From Cristatella mucedo (taxonomy: Eukaryota > Bryozoa > Phylactolaemata > Cristatellidae): DNA of 60,000 nucleotides. The notes under the pieces are model-generated. The model did no database searches. It was given only the letters and a program-made list of their open reading frames with translations, and was not told the DNA's origin. Positions within the stretch are counted from its first letter, which is position 1. Each line of letters opens with the position of its first letter. Positions 1 through 12,179 of the stretch are shown one piece after another. The position numbers and the translations under genes are program-made. Where the stretch lies: assembly GCA_009760855.2 (NCBI GenBank), contig WPIO01000029.1:4248001-4308000 (forward strand). The letters run 5' to 3'.

Positions 1-1310
1 CACCTTGCGATGTCAAAAGTATGCTTACATTTTTAAGCAGCTGATTATACGAAACTCGGGAATATCATTAAAAGACACCGTGTGCCGACGTGCTTCCTTC
101 TCAAATACCCTGGCAGTTTGCAACGGCCAAAATCGCTCATACATGTCCTAGTCACTAGGTTGTGGTTTACCTTGTGTCCGTTCTGGCTGTAATGTGTAAT
201 GTGCAATGTGTAATGTGTAAGGTGTGTAATGAATAGAAATTCTTTTTATCATCTTTGTATCTATGCAATACTTAGCTCAAGCAGTCACTATTTTCTAGTT
301 GAAGGCAGTCATTACTTCCACACTTTAAGGAATTCGGATTCCTTGGCGACGACAAGGCAAACCGGTAGGGTTCTCTTGGCATTGGGTGTCAGACAAAATC
401 TGCATCTAATCAAAAAGATATGTGTTATCCTCTAAGTAATCGCACTTTGACAAATGTTAGGGCTGCAGTGTCTGCACAGGCATTTAATTATTGGGCCTCT
501 GGTCACAGCTAAGGCCTTGCTCTTTAGTTGTATTTGCCTTCAGATTGACTCATTCCTTCAGAACTTATATGACTGTTCAATAGTGAGGTTTGCATTGTGG
601 TGGATCTTCGGATGATTTTAGGACGCCTGTGCATCGAGACCCAAGTCGTTTAGTCCTGCTGAGGTGGACTACCTGCAATGCCCAGTGAAAACAGGTGATA
701 TTCATCAAAGGCTTTTTAGCCATAAATTGATGCCGATGGTGACACGTGACTGCAGCTTTACTTGAATGATATTCAACAGAAATGAACGATCGCCCTTTGG
801 AGATTTGTTAGCTGCTTTAGCTAATGCTAGCTATTCCATTAGCTGCTTCAAGTAGCTGCTCCAGCTTGTTCTGCTTAAGCACCTTGTGGTAAAATCAGTA
901 TTATTTACAGAATTAGTGGCTTCCTCATATACAGTATGATTGCAGTCATATATATCTAATGATATCGTTGCATTTTCTCTTTGCGTGGCAACAGTGTAAT
1001 CAATATAATGAAATTAATGGAGAACGTAAAACGTCAAAAGAATCTTATAGCATATGGGAATTATTAAGACTTACGGAACACGTTGGAAGTGTGTGAAAAA
1101 TCCAATAGCAAATCACGGGCTCTGAGTAAAATGAATCTAGTTTTTTCTGCTTCTGTTCACTTGAGCTTATTAATAACTAGTTTGGGGGAATAATGCATAC
1201 AGCCAATGTGCACTCGACAGGTCATATAGTAGATCCAATGAAAAGATCTAGAGGGTTCAGATTGACCGAACTAGATACCATAAAATAGATTAGATGCCGT
1301 TTGTCATCCT
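1..1310. other. No gene recognised
   Basis: AT-rich DNA with no ORF of coding character. Only the TGTAATGTG short repeat at 190-232 stands out. Confidence 0.6.
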
Positions 1311-1317
1311 TCATCTT

Positions 1318-2625
1318 GCAAATTGTACATGCCCTCTTCGTTCATTGTCATAAACGATACCGTAGCGACGTCTTTAGTTATCCAAATGACTGGAGCTCAC
1401 ATTAGCTTTAAGGTGTGTATTAAAGTACATCAGGGCTCAGTGCTAGGTCCGGTTCTTTTCATGGTTTATACTCTGCCTCTTGCTGATATGATTGTCAAGC
1501 ACAATCTAGGCTTTCACTTCTATGCGGATGACACTCAGTTGTACCTTTGCTTTGATCCCTCCCAGCCTTCAAGCAACTCAAATTCTCTCAACTCAATAGC
1601 TGCATGCATTGATGACATCCGCACATGGATGGCAGCAAATTTTCTAAGAACTTAACGATGATAAAACTAACTTACTAGTTATGGGCAAACCCAGTTTGAT
1701 CCAGAGATTGGAAAGGCTGACTCTCAAAATTGGCTCTGCCAGCATATCTCCTGTCGAATCAGCTCGGAATCTAGGTGTCATATTCCAAAGCGACCTCTCG
1801 TTAGACGACTATATCAGCTCCACAGTCAAATCCGCCTATTTTCAGCTTCATAACATTGCTAAAATGCGGGCTTGTTTAGATAAACATACCACGTCCAAGT
1901 TAGTTCATGCATTCGTGACATTCCGTCTCGACTTCTGCAACTCACTGCTTACTGGCCTACCAGCATGTGCGATCAGGCGATTGCAGCTTGTGCAAAACTC
2001 TGCAGCTAGTCTTGTCTGTCGTGAGCGTCGCAGTTGCTACGTTACTCCACTTCTCGCCGACCTGCACTGGCTACCAGTCAAGCAACGGATTGACTTCAAG
2101 GTTTTGTCGCTCACTTTTAGGTCCCTTCATTCTATGGCTCCAGCCTATCTGTCAGATATACTACCCCATCAGGCCAAGCATCGTACCACCCGCTTTTCGG
2201 AATCCAACAGTCTAGAAATACCACATACAAACCTTTAATCCTTTGGAGACCGTGCATTTAGTTCATATGCTCCCAAAGCCTGGAACTCCCTTGCGACCTG
2301 CGTCAAAACATCCCCTGACCTGACCACATTTAAAAGGAACCTAAAAACACACCTATTTAGGACAGCATTTAGTGGGTCCCTGTGATTCGTCTTTGATGTG
2401 CTTATGCGTGCTGACACTGTGCATGCTGTCACTAACCACATTTGCATGCTGACCCTGTGCATGTCACCCCTAACCATATTATTCATTTCGTTTGTTTTTT
2501 AAGCATTATTTTACTTACCATTCAATTGTATTTCAGTTTGCAGCAAATGTAAAGCACCTAGAGAGAGATTAAGTTCTCTGAGAGCGCTTTTTCAAGTGAA
2601 TTGATATTATTATTATTATTCCCTT
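1318..2625 (+). mobile_element. LINE family 1 (CR1/L2-like), 5'-truncated, with RT fragment
   Basis: Reverse transcriptase 3' half and 3' UTR of a non-LTR element. At 1,323-1,655 it has QGSVLGPVLF (RT motif 4/B') and FYADDTQLYL (catalytic YADD). A one-base insertion near 1,650 shifts the frame, and the ORF resumes at 1,681-2,238 with NLGVIF, KLVHAF, LVQNSA and LHWLPV, the usual RT thumb and C-terminal motifs. The end is AATGTAAAGCACCTAGAGAG...GAGCGCTTTTTCAAG plus (ATT)n at about 2,605-2,622. The 5' half (endonuclease) is missing. Dead copy. Confidence 0.9.
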
Positions 2626-2629
2626 ACGC

Positions 2630-5015
2630 TTGTATTGTACATTATAAACAGAGCCTGCTAATGCATGAAAGTCCTAATTTAAATTGCTTACAGATTTTTT
2701 TTCTGCACATTTATGGGCATCCCTGTATACCCTACAATGAGGCACTAGTAAAATACCAGTTTCATTGTAAATAAAGTTCATTGCATGTCATTAAAAAGTC
2801 AGTATGATAAAAAATGAACTTTAATCGGAATATTTGTGTTACGTTCGTAAAATTACAGATGCCAATGCGGTTTCGAACTCATATCAATTGTTTTATTTTT
2901 TTCCCTGAACGGATTCCAGAAAGAAATGGGGAAAAAAGCTAGATCTTGCATGTAGAGCTTTGAATTTATGATGTGTCTCATGCTTTTTTGAATCTCGGCT
3001 CTTTGAATCTTTTTTTTGAATCTCTTTTGAATCTTTTTTGAATCTCTTTTTTGAATCTCATACGAGACTTATGTCATGAAGCTAAGCTGTCTAGGCTTAA
3101 CTCACTGGTGCCAGCTTTTTATTATAATGTATTTGAAAAATACTTTACAAAATATTTGTCGGTCGGACAAATTGTATAGGTACTTTTTTTAGTTTCACCG
3201 CGAATGACTCTATGTGTGAAGCTACCGTACAATGATCGTATCTATAGAGCATGAGCATTAGTACTCTAACTCGTACGGATAGCTCATTTACCTACACTCT
3301 AGCCATTAATTTGACTGTCCTAGGACACTTTATGAGTATTTAAAAGTCTGCAGGATGTATCCTGAGCAGTAGCCCCGGCAGACCTTGGAGTGCCTAAAAT
3401 ATTACCTTTGGAGCGACTACACCTCTGTCGCCAGATTGTTCGCTGCATTGACTAATTGTTGGCTGGCAACAGATTTTCAGACTGCGGTCCATATCCGGTC
3501 CGAAAATCGTACAGCTTTTAGCACAGCATTCAATAAGCAATCAGCCAAGGTCGTTGTAAAAGTAAGTTTGTGATCGCAGGCCTTAGCATCAGTGAGGCAA
3601 ATCTAAGAATAGCTTGATTTCGACGGCACCCCGAACCGTTTTTGCTGTGATTTGTATAAGGATATTTGCAGAAATTATGTCACTGCTAGCATTCGCTTCA
3701 CCCAACCCAGCATGATGGGTATCTTTAAAGTGGCTCGCTCGCTGTATATATATATCTGATAAGTAACTCTAGAAGCGAATAAAGACTCAACGGTTGCTAC
3801 AGAGCCATTTTTTATTTCCTTCAGCACACCAGAAACATGTAACTTGTTTTATTAGTCGATCAATTGCTGACCTAATTTAACACAGGTTGCAAAGGCAAAT
3901 TGCTCAGTCGCAGATAGCAAAGGGACGTTGTTCAAGCTATTAACTTAGGAACGGAAGCCTTGGAAGCATGCACAATTTAACGAATGCTTGTCCTTTTAGT
4001 TACGGATTTTGCTGAGGACTATAAGTGTATTATCATGCCAGATTGGGTAGCAAGTAAACGGGTTTGTGACTCGTATAGCTAGAATTTCGGTGACCAATGA
4101 CTTGTAATCATAACCCTAAAGCAGATCACCCGTCCAGGGTTTCACTGAGAGAATTTGGAGGCAAAATTGCTGCCTTTTCAAGGATTTTGAGATCCATTTA
4201 CCAGGCTTTAAGCTTCGTAAAGCTACAATGGCAAGGTATAGAGGTCTCAGGTTCAAATAACGAGTGCAATATGAGAAGGAACTTCGTTGATATTATTCCG
4301 ATGTGCTCATTAAGTTTGAATTGTGATACAAATCTCACCAAAGGGCTAATAACATTGTTCCATCTGTGTCGATTCTTAGCCGTAATTAGTTATATCCATT
4401 TGTGCGATCCTCTGAGCTGCGGATTAAGCTGATGAGCATGGGCAGAAATGCACGGCTGCCCTCGGTAAGTCTGCTTCTGATAAATTCACTATTTTGTCGC
4501 TTTTACAGTTGAGTCATGAATATAAAACTAGAAATATTTTTCTATGCATTGAAATGGGACATTATTAGTTTAGCTGGGAAGCCGTAATAACCCAAAAGCT
4601 CAAAGCATTAATTCAAGCACTCATTTAGATATATTGCCTCAATCGGTTTTTGGAGGACATATGAAATCATAAGCACCTGCATGTGTGGTCAATTATAAGT
4701 TCGTTCTGCTCCAGTTGGGCTTTCAAGTGCATTGTCAAGATGTTCAATCAGGTCATGTGTGTAAGCTGGGTTGAAACCCTATAGGGTATGCTACAATTCA
4801 AAATGAATTTTCTTACTTGGTCACAAAGTAGAAGCTTAGAGACACCATCACCTGAAGTCATTGAAATTGCTAAAGCTGAACTCTAATGTAAACTGTGCTC
4901 CAAGGAACTGATTCCCTAAAATTATCTTCTTAAAAGGTATTATTAACTATTTCTTTGGTCATCTGACAGTGCTTGGTAGTTGAAGGTTTCTGTACATTGT
5001 TAGTTAACCACAATG
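2630..5015. other. No gene recognised
   Basis: Only the TTGAATCT repeat at about 3.0 kb. The open frames at 3,385-3,573 and 4,097-4,432 have no recognisable motif or splice context. Confidence 0.55.
2980..3062. repeat. Short TTTTTTGAATCTC repeats
   Basis: Seven close-spaced TTGAATCT units with variable T runs. A TGTAATGTG repeat of similar size is at 190-232. Confidence 0.9.
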
Positions 5016-5019
5016 ACAC

Positions 5020-5140
5020 ATTAGGTAAGGCGGTTGCTACTTAAGGCCAGAGCCTAGAGGTCATGGGTTTGAATCTCTTCCGGTTGGAGACCTTTTATGG
5101 CGCTTGAAAGGGTGATGATAGCATTTAAAGCACTTGTGCC
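5020..5140 (+). repeat. tRNA-headed SINE, family S1, diverged
   Basis: ATTAGGTAAGGCGGTTGCT...CCTAGAGGTCATGGGTTTGAATCTC has the box A-like and box B-like (GGTTTGAATC) spacing of the S1 family, but the body after it differs. An isolated copy in otherwise featureless DNA. Confidence 0.45.
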
Positions 5141-5879
5141 GTTATTCGAAATAATCTTAAATTACCTAGTATTTAACTGTTAGTTGATGGCTAACTTTCT
5201 TTTTGGCACGGAATAGTAGAAGGCAAACAATTTCTACTTCAGTACTTTCGCCAGTGGTCATTCACAAAATCCTTGGTAAAGTGTGAACAGCACCTAAATT
5301 TGCATGCAGCACATAACATTCAGTATGAATAACTTGGGTAATTAGAAATGAAAGAGAGCTGCCAGAATTCATTTGTCTATGACTAAACACCGAAAATGAA
5401 TTTGCTCTTTATCAGGAATTAACTTGACACCTTTGAGCCACAGTAATCTATGAAAGAACTAAAGTTATCAAATCGTTTATTCACCAGTAACACTTCGCAC
5501 TCCCAGCGAGAGAGCCCCAACTGCTCCGCCGTGGGTTAACTTCCTCACTGCCCCTCTCCCCCTGTCCCTTGCAGCTCTCCGCACTCAAGGTCAGGCATCT
5601 ATAATTACCCGACCCAGCAGCTGCTCTTTGGCAAAAACCAACTGGCAAGCCGCAGATGAGAGCCGGTCATCCTGCCGGCAACAACAACCAAGCCGGCAGC
5701 CGCTAATAATACTACAAAAAGATATGGAGGTACTTGAAAGCTCACGTTGTTTTGGTCGAAAGCTCTGAGATAAGTTTTACTGTAGGCATAATTTAATGAG
5801 CAGTAGTAGCAAACCTTCTGAGAGTCCACCGTTTGCTCTCACTTGACATCGCTTCTCCGCACGGAGCACTCAGCTGAGG

Positions 5880-6106
5880 CTAGTATATCCTAATTGTGCT
5901 CGCTTTGCTGGATATGCCAGTCCAATGTCCGAAGTCAAAACCAAAGAGAACTCGATAAAGCTGCCTTCGAGATCCATTTGTGATGAAGCCGTTTTCCAGA
6001 TTCCGGTGAGTTCTCTGATGAATGTCTCCATAAATAAAAGCATTCAACGAGGTTGTGAAGCTCTTTGCAGTGCGGAGAATGAGCCACAGGAGAACGTGTA
6101 CCACAT
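5880..6106 (-). CDS. Possible terminal exon, GPCR TM7-like
   Basis: Minus strand, acceptor tacttacttag, open to TAG at 5,882-5,880. The frame reads VVHVLLWLILRTAKSFTTSL, then NAFIYGDIHQRTHRNLENGF. The run W...S-L-N-A-F-I-Y-G followed by a basic amphipathic stretch resembles the end of TM7 and helix 8 of rhodopsin-like GPCRs (usual form NPxIYG). An alternative is a broken kinase catalytic loop, since HRNLENGFI and a later DFG occur in the same frame. Neither is strong. No upstream TM exons were found. The 5.48-5.83 kb DNA next to it is locally GC-rich. Confidence 0.28.
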
Positions 6107-6944
6107 CTAAGTAAGTACTTGTACGACTCTGAGCATCCTAGACGAGTTATTCACGTAGACTCGCCAATTATTCTGGTTAGATCCGATTCCGATTAAGTTG
6201 ATAATATTCTTCCCGTTGTGACAAAGCAGAGTCCATCTTGAATCGTAGAGGAAGACGGTGGAAAACGTTTGGCAGCTCGGGATAGTCTATTACGTGCACT
6301 TTATTACCAAACAAATCCTCACTTCCTTGGCCACCATCATACTGACACTGAGCTTTGACGTAATCAACTTTCTAATTGTGGGCTAAGCAAAAATTAAATC
6401 ATGTGAAGATCAAAGTTGGTTTATTTATTATCACTGTGATAATTCTTTTACTATTCATTCTGTGCCATTTTAAAGCAATTTGTCATTGAAGGGCTCATTC
6501 CTCCTTCCGTCGCCACCCCCTAGTTTTAGTCATGTGCTTTAGTCATGATTCAGCAAGTATTCAAGAGGATTTTCTCCTAAAGGACTATTAACCAAAGAGA
6601 ACATCTTAGGGGAGTGTCAGTTAATGATATATTTATCCTGGTTCTATCATTTTGAGATGCAATTTCATGTACTTTAGGGCTTACAAGTTCCTACTTACCA
6701 AACCATACAGTTCGGTACTGCTACGTGGTTCAGACTATTGAATTCGAAAATCTTCATTGGTAGATTTCATTGACAAAATTTTGATGAAGTTATCCTCTCC
6801 AAAAATCTTTCGATAAACTGAAGGTTGAAATAATATTACATTTGCCCGTAAATAGAGCAGCATTAAAGTTCTGTTTTAATTGATTATTTTCAAATCATTT
6901 CACCGTTTTTAAATGGGAATAAGTAAATGCAACTATAATTTATT

Positions 6945-7085
6945 TGTATCGTGCTCCAAGAGAACTTAATCTCTACTCAGGCGCTTTACATGCCCCTCGG
7001 GGCTCGAGCATACGACCTCAGCTAGACATCGGTCGGGTAGAGCATCTTAACCGCAGAGCCAATCCAGTTCGGCAATCATCTTAAC
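6945..7085 (-). repeat. SINE family S2 (tRNA head, LINE-like tail)
   Basis: Antisense. GAGAACTTAATCTCTACTCAGGCGCTTTACATGCCCCTCGGGGCTCGAGCATACGACCTCAGCTAG combines the LINE family 1 terminal tail with a B-box-like GGCTCGAGCC head. Confidence 0.7.
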
Positions 7086-7099
7086 ATTAAAAAGAGCCA

Positions 7100-9160
7100 C
7101 GTATTACCCGTACCTGAACCGGGAGGCCCGGGTAGCACAAGCGACATAGTGAGGGTAGGGCACTGCTAGCTAATGTACGTATGTATGCTACAAGTGTTCA
7201 ATAAATCTTCGAATATATGTACATATGCGCATATATTAACATCAACAGGTATCTTAGAAAAGTGAAAAACTACTGACTTTCAAAGCAAGCATCTTTACAA
7301 AGTGCACATTTTCTGCAATTTCCTTGCCGAAACTGCACAGTCAAATTCCGTCCATGCAGCCTCTGGAAGAGCAGTGGGAATTTGAATGAAGCTGCCGACC
7401 TAGTTGGATAAGGAATCAGTTATCATATGCATAGCCAAACGTTATCTCTCCATTGCATATATAATTTATATGAACCTAGCTTGCACTGCCTGCTTACATT
7501 CACGAGTATCGATGTGGATTAATTAATTTTAAAGCTTTAATTCGCACCGGAACGCAGCTGAATTGTAAAACGAATTCGAGTCTCAAAAAGAAATATTCTG
7601 GCCTATCGAGTAAACCCAAAAATGATTATTTCAAAATAAATAATTTTTTCAAAATTCAAAGTTCTGCCGACCTTACAGGAGTTTGACTGTGCCACCCTAA
7701 TTAAACATGACCATGTATCAAGCTTTTTTTAACGTGCCTGCACACCGTGACTATTTGTCTCACGCTTGTTATCTTTAGTGCATTCTGAGCACATGCCATC
7801 TCGAAAATAACCAAACTCAAATATTTGTATTTCATTTGCAGTCATGTGCATCTTGATTGCATCTCGAGTCTCGATTGCATGCATAATGACACATGGAGCA
7901 CTGCTCATTGTTCGGATATGCTGGCGGAGGCGATTCGGTGAGAGCTAATGCCATGTTTTCTCTTAGCAACTCTCATTTATGGCTTTGAAAGGTACTGATG
8001 ACATTGGCAAGAATAAGTACTTAACTGAAAAAAGAGCTATTTTGACAAGAATGCAACCGTTGTGTCCAACTTATAAAAGTGATCCTGGCTCGTTAGACTG
8101 GCCTTGGCTATCGTACATTTGGCTATGTGAAACTATTCAAAAAGGGCTGCACTCTGTTCCAACGTAGACCATAATATGCCAGCCAGTGCTTCTGTAACAT
8201 GATAATTAAAATTAGGCATTCCGTGCAATCTACCTTCCTTCCAGCGATCTTGAACCACTTCCCTTCAATGTTTACTAGTTATCCAACGTGAACTACACAG
8301 AAACAATAACCAGAAACCAAACGCACAAATATGTCTATTTTCACTTAGAGTTACCCTTTAGAGTTTTGCTTTGGTTAAGTACGATGAGAGCCCAACAATT
8401 TGCTCGGATCGGTTTAAATTACTTCGTGATTCAGAATAGGATACTAGCTCACTTGATTTCGTGATATACCATTTTTCTAACTTTAAATTTCGATTATCTG
8501 TAACGTTAGAGCTGGTTGACAAAGCTATCTGGCTTCATCGTGATCCTATTTCAAGAAATAGAATATTAGTTGTGTAACACGCCAAATTCAGCCATATTTA
8601 CCTTTTTGGCATCTTCTAGTGTGCTCACTGCGGTGACATTGATAGCTCCAAACCGTATGCTATGGTTTCCTCGAGCATACATTAAGTTATTAGCAGATGG
8701 GAGTTCATAGTTCACCGACTTTTACACTTAAAGAAGGCAATATGTGTGCTCCATATTTCTAAGCATTCGCGAATTTTGAAGCTTCGTTGGTTGCACCCAA
8801 TGTGCCACTACTAAATTCTGTAATATTTTAAAGCTAGATCTTCTGACTTTTACTAATTCATTATTCGCTTGCTTTCACGTTGAGCTTGGCGACATCAGGT
8901 TTGTACAGTGCTGATTGACGAGGCAGGCTTGACTCAGCCGGTACGAGCTGAGATAAATATGAGCTACTGATACGATTCACTGCCTCATCAAACCCACTTT
9001 CACATCCAGACATCATTTTTATTTTGCCATTCATTATTAAAAATTTACTTGGCATGGTGATAAGAAAACAAAAAATCAGGCATACGGCTGATATCAGAAG
9101 CCTACATTGGCTCTCTGTGCCGTCTTTGAGCGTTAACTCATATGCAAAAGTTTTAAAATT
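7100..9160. other. No gene recognised
   Basis: Includes a minus-strand frame at 9,055-8,861 ending KPDVAKLNVKASE. It looks fairly protein-like, but I can give it neither splice sites nor a family. Confidence 0.5.
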
Positions 9161-9184
9161 ATGATCTTTTTTTATTCCTTACAG

Positions 9185-9235
9185 GAACTCGAGGCCGTGA
9201 AGTTCGCAGCTTTTCCAGACAAATGCGACATAGTG
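9185..9235 (+). CDS. Orphan exon candidate (ELEAVKFAAFPDKCDIV)
   Basis: A 51-base block flanked by a textbook acceptor (tttttttattccttacag) and donor (GTAAGT) on the plus strand, encoding ELEAVKFAAFPDKCDIV in phase 0. I do not recognise it and see no partner exons. It could be chance, since only the splice sites and an open frame support it. Confidence 0.25.
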
Positions 9236-9399
9236 GTAAGTCTATCAGCATCTCTGCACGTTCGCTGTGAATTTAAGGCCTACAGCATATGTAGGTCTCA
9301 CAGTGCTACCTCCTACTTCCAAAAATGCTTACGTTACATCTAAAAACGTACAGTGAATCTTTTCAAACAGCATTTCTTGCATCAGTGTTGTCAAAGATA

Positions 9400-11380
9400 A
9401 AAACGTGATTGCTGTAGACATGGATTCAATCTTCATTATTTCGTTTATAGAGATATGCTGTAGATACTCAAGACAAATATTAAACTCAGTAATTTTTCAT
9501 GAGGTTTCTAATAATTTAAGAGATGTTAAAAGTCATTTTAAAATTATGAGGAGTGCATTTTCGAGTCTATCTGATAACGACTTCTCAGTATTAACAAGAA
9601 AAGGAGTATGCTGAATGCATACATTGATGAATATCTTAAGTTTAATTAAGCAGAGACTCCAAGCATTTCCAAATGTGTGAGTAGTTTATCTGGAGATATT
9701 ACTCAGGAGAACGATGATCATGCACCTAATCTATGAAATTATTTTAAAATTACTAACGTCGGCCAGTTTCATGCACTGTCTTTTCAACTAAATGCAAGCT
9801 TTTGCATATACATATTATGCCTTTAGAGAATCTACTTAATTCAAATTATCAAACAAATCGGGCAAACTTTATGAATACTCTTCATATGACTAGGACCGTT
9901 GGATTTTAATTAACTGGAGTTGAAGTTGAATTATTACCAGATGTACACAGCTATGAGTTGTTTGAGAGTGTATTACGAGGAGGAATGATGCAAATTTCAG
10001 AACGTCATGTAAAGACCAACAGTGAGTTTTGTCCATGGTTTAATAAAGAAAAAGATAAGTCTTGGCTGCTATATCTTCAAGCAATAAGTCTATATGGATC
10101 GGCAGTGAAGCATAAATTATCAGTTTGGAGTTTAAATTTGTTCCAAAAATGATAATGAAAAATGATCTCGGGAATAGAATAATCCAGCTCACGTATAAGC
10201 AGTGGTTCTAGTAAAGCATACAAATTGTGACTAGAACATGAATGTCCAAATGACCTCATGACATCTTGTCCGATTGTCGATGAAGGGCACACACACGTAA
10301 AGTTAAAAATGGTTAATAATCTGACTATTAATCTACGTTTGGTAGAGTGACGATCCTTGTAAGAAGAACTTCGTTCCCTACTTGATTTCAAAAGGACGGT
10401 GTTTTACACTATAAAGATCTACAATACTATCTAAAGCTACGTTATTTTCTTAACAATATTTATAGGTTATTAGAATTTATTCAAAAAGACTGGCTTGCAT
10501 TATACATTGATACAAATACTAAAATAAGGGAGGGACTCCGCAAAAATAACTTTGAGAAATATTTATACAAGCAACGGAATAATTCATTCTCTGAAATGTC
10601 CATGCAGAATGTTGGAGGAAGGATGAGCACTGAGCTTTTCAATGTGGAGTCAGAAAAAGGATAAAGTACCATGAAAAAACGCCATGAAAGTCCTAGGTTT
10701 GTAGATAGTATAAGTTTGCATAGAATTGGTGTTAATTTAAAGCCTACTTGGAGTGTTGTTACTCTATACAGGCCAATTTATGATAGATTTGCTATATTAT
10801 ATCTACCTAAATTACTAATGCAATAATTTTATTGCGATGAGATGGAGACATCGTATGGAGACAGAGATAGTCACTTGCTAAAAATGCTTAAGGCGTAACT
10901 AAGTCGATGGTCAAAAAGAATTAGTCTCACTATAATTATTTGGACTGCTTAAGTACTAGATGCGAGTCATCCTATGAAAAGTCTAGACTTAAAATTAGAA
11001 GTCATAAAACATTTAGGATTAAGCAGAATAAAGAAATGTAGTATCAGCATTTGAATAAAAAAAGATATAGTTTAAGCTGAGATATGCAGATATGCCTAAA
11101 GCCATTATAGAATTGAGAAAATTAGAGGGTAGTGTCATAACTGCAAAGTTTAAAGGATTTTAATAAAAAAAATGTATACTACAGAAAATGTCTGATAATA
11201 AGGAAAAACTTCCATAGTCTAAGCAAGAATCCGATTGTCGTAAATATTATGAGTTCCTTTCTGTAGATTACTCAGGAGACGATGAGGACTACGATCAAGA
11301 TCGTCTATCAAGCGAAAAAGAATTAAAGTATGTATATGAAAATGAAGAAGACACAAAATGTGACTTCTAAAAAATATATT
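9400..11380 (+). pseudogene. Decayed protein-primed DNA polymerase B (Maverick/Polinton-type)
   Basis: Plus-strand pieces in several frames follow the order of the family-B, protein-primed polymerase of Mavericks/Polintons (DNA_pol_B_2 family). At 9,405-9,614 there is a frame ending in the motif LTRKG. At 9,914-10,150 a frame includes VLRGGM and then LYLQAISLYGSAV, equivalent to the RGG and LDxNxLYG regions, with the catalytic Asp replaced. Between about 10,380 and 10,830 there are pieces equivalent to the QNxxFEK...MxN and LxRPIY regions. Stops and shifts occur throughout, so it is not functional. A short acidic frame at 11,249-11,370 may belong to the same element. I see no integrase, ATPase or capsid genes and no terminal repeats nearby, so this is probably only one fragment of an old insertion. 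Confidence 0.7.
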
Positions 11381-12170
11381 TTCATATGATTAATAGAAAT
11401 GAATGCGTCAAGAACTCGTGGTAATGAACAAGCTCGTGAAATGGCTCTACACTGAAGAAAATAACAGATTAAATAATCTTAATAAGGGAATATACTTGGT
11501 TAAAAAATCGGCCGTGATTATTTGTCTGAACTAAAAGCATCTATAAAAACAGTGGAGATATTATATTTGAGGAAAAAAGACCTATGATCATCAGGCTGAC
11601 TCTGCGATGCTATTGTCAAAGTTATATGTAAAAGGTAGATCTTGAGAAGCGATACATAGTGAGATATTGACTATTCTAGGCTATATAAAGAAGCGTTTAA
11701 AAATGACATAATATCTAGAAAATGAGATATATTGATTTTGACCTTATATTAAAAAATGGCCAAATGAAAATAGTGTCTGCTTAAACTACTCCGGTTTCAC
11801 TAAAACTAAACTATTAGAATCTAAGTGGCACATATAGAGTATTAGTTACTCGTAGACAGAAGAATTGGTTAGAAAGTGCCGATCTTCAAAAAAGTTTTAG
11901 TCCTTAGCTTCAGTGCTTCTCAATTAAAGACAAATAAAAAATACGATCATGATTAGTTGATTTCATAAACAAGTTACCAAGGGGGGGAAAGTTTATCTTA
12001 AATTACTAAGTCGAGTAACAAGCAAATACAATCCAGGCGGAAAGTTGATTGATACTGGTAGGTATTCTTTTGCAGAGCCTTGAACGAAGTTAAAAGGATT
12101 AATTGTAAACGTTTACCTGTTTCATAAGCCTCGTGTACTTTGGAATGAATTTTCTTTTGCCGGTGCTTCG
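11380..12170. other. AT-rich DNA, possibly remnant of the polymerase element
   Basis: Short plus-strand pieces such as SRTRGNEQAREMAL occur, but nothing can be assigned. Confidence 0.4.
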
Positions 12171-12179
12171 TGCTTTACA

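Noticed and set aside
2235-2486. Minus-strand ORF over the LINE 3' UTR
   Set aside because: Shadow of the plus-strand element; the same shadow appears at other LINE copies.
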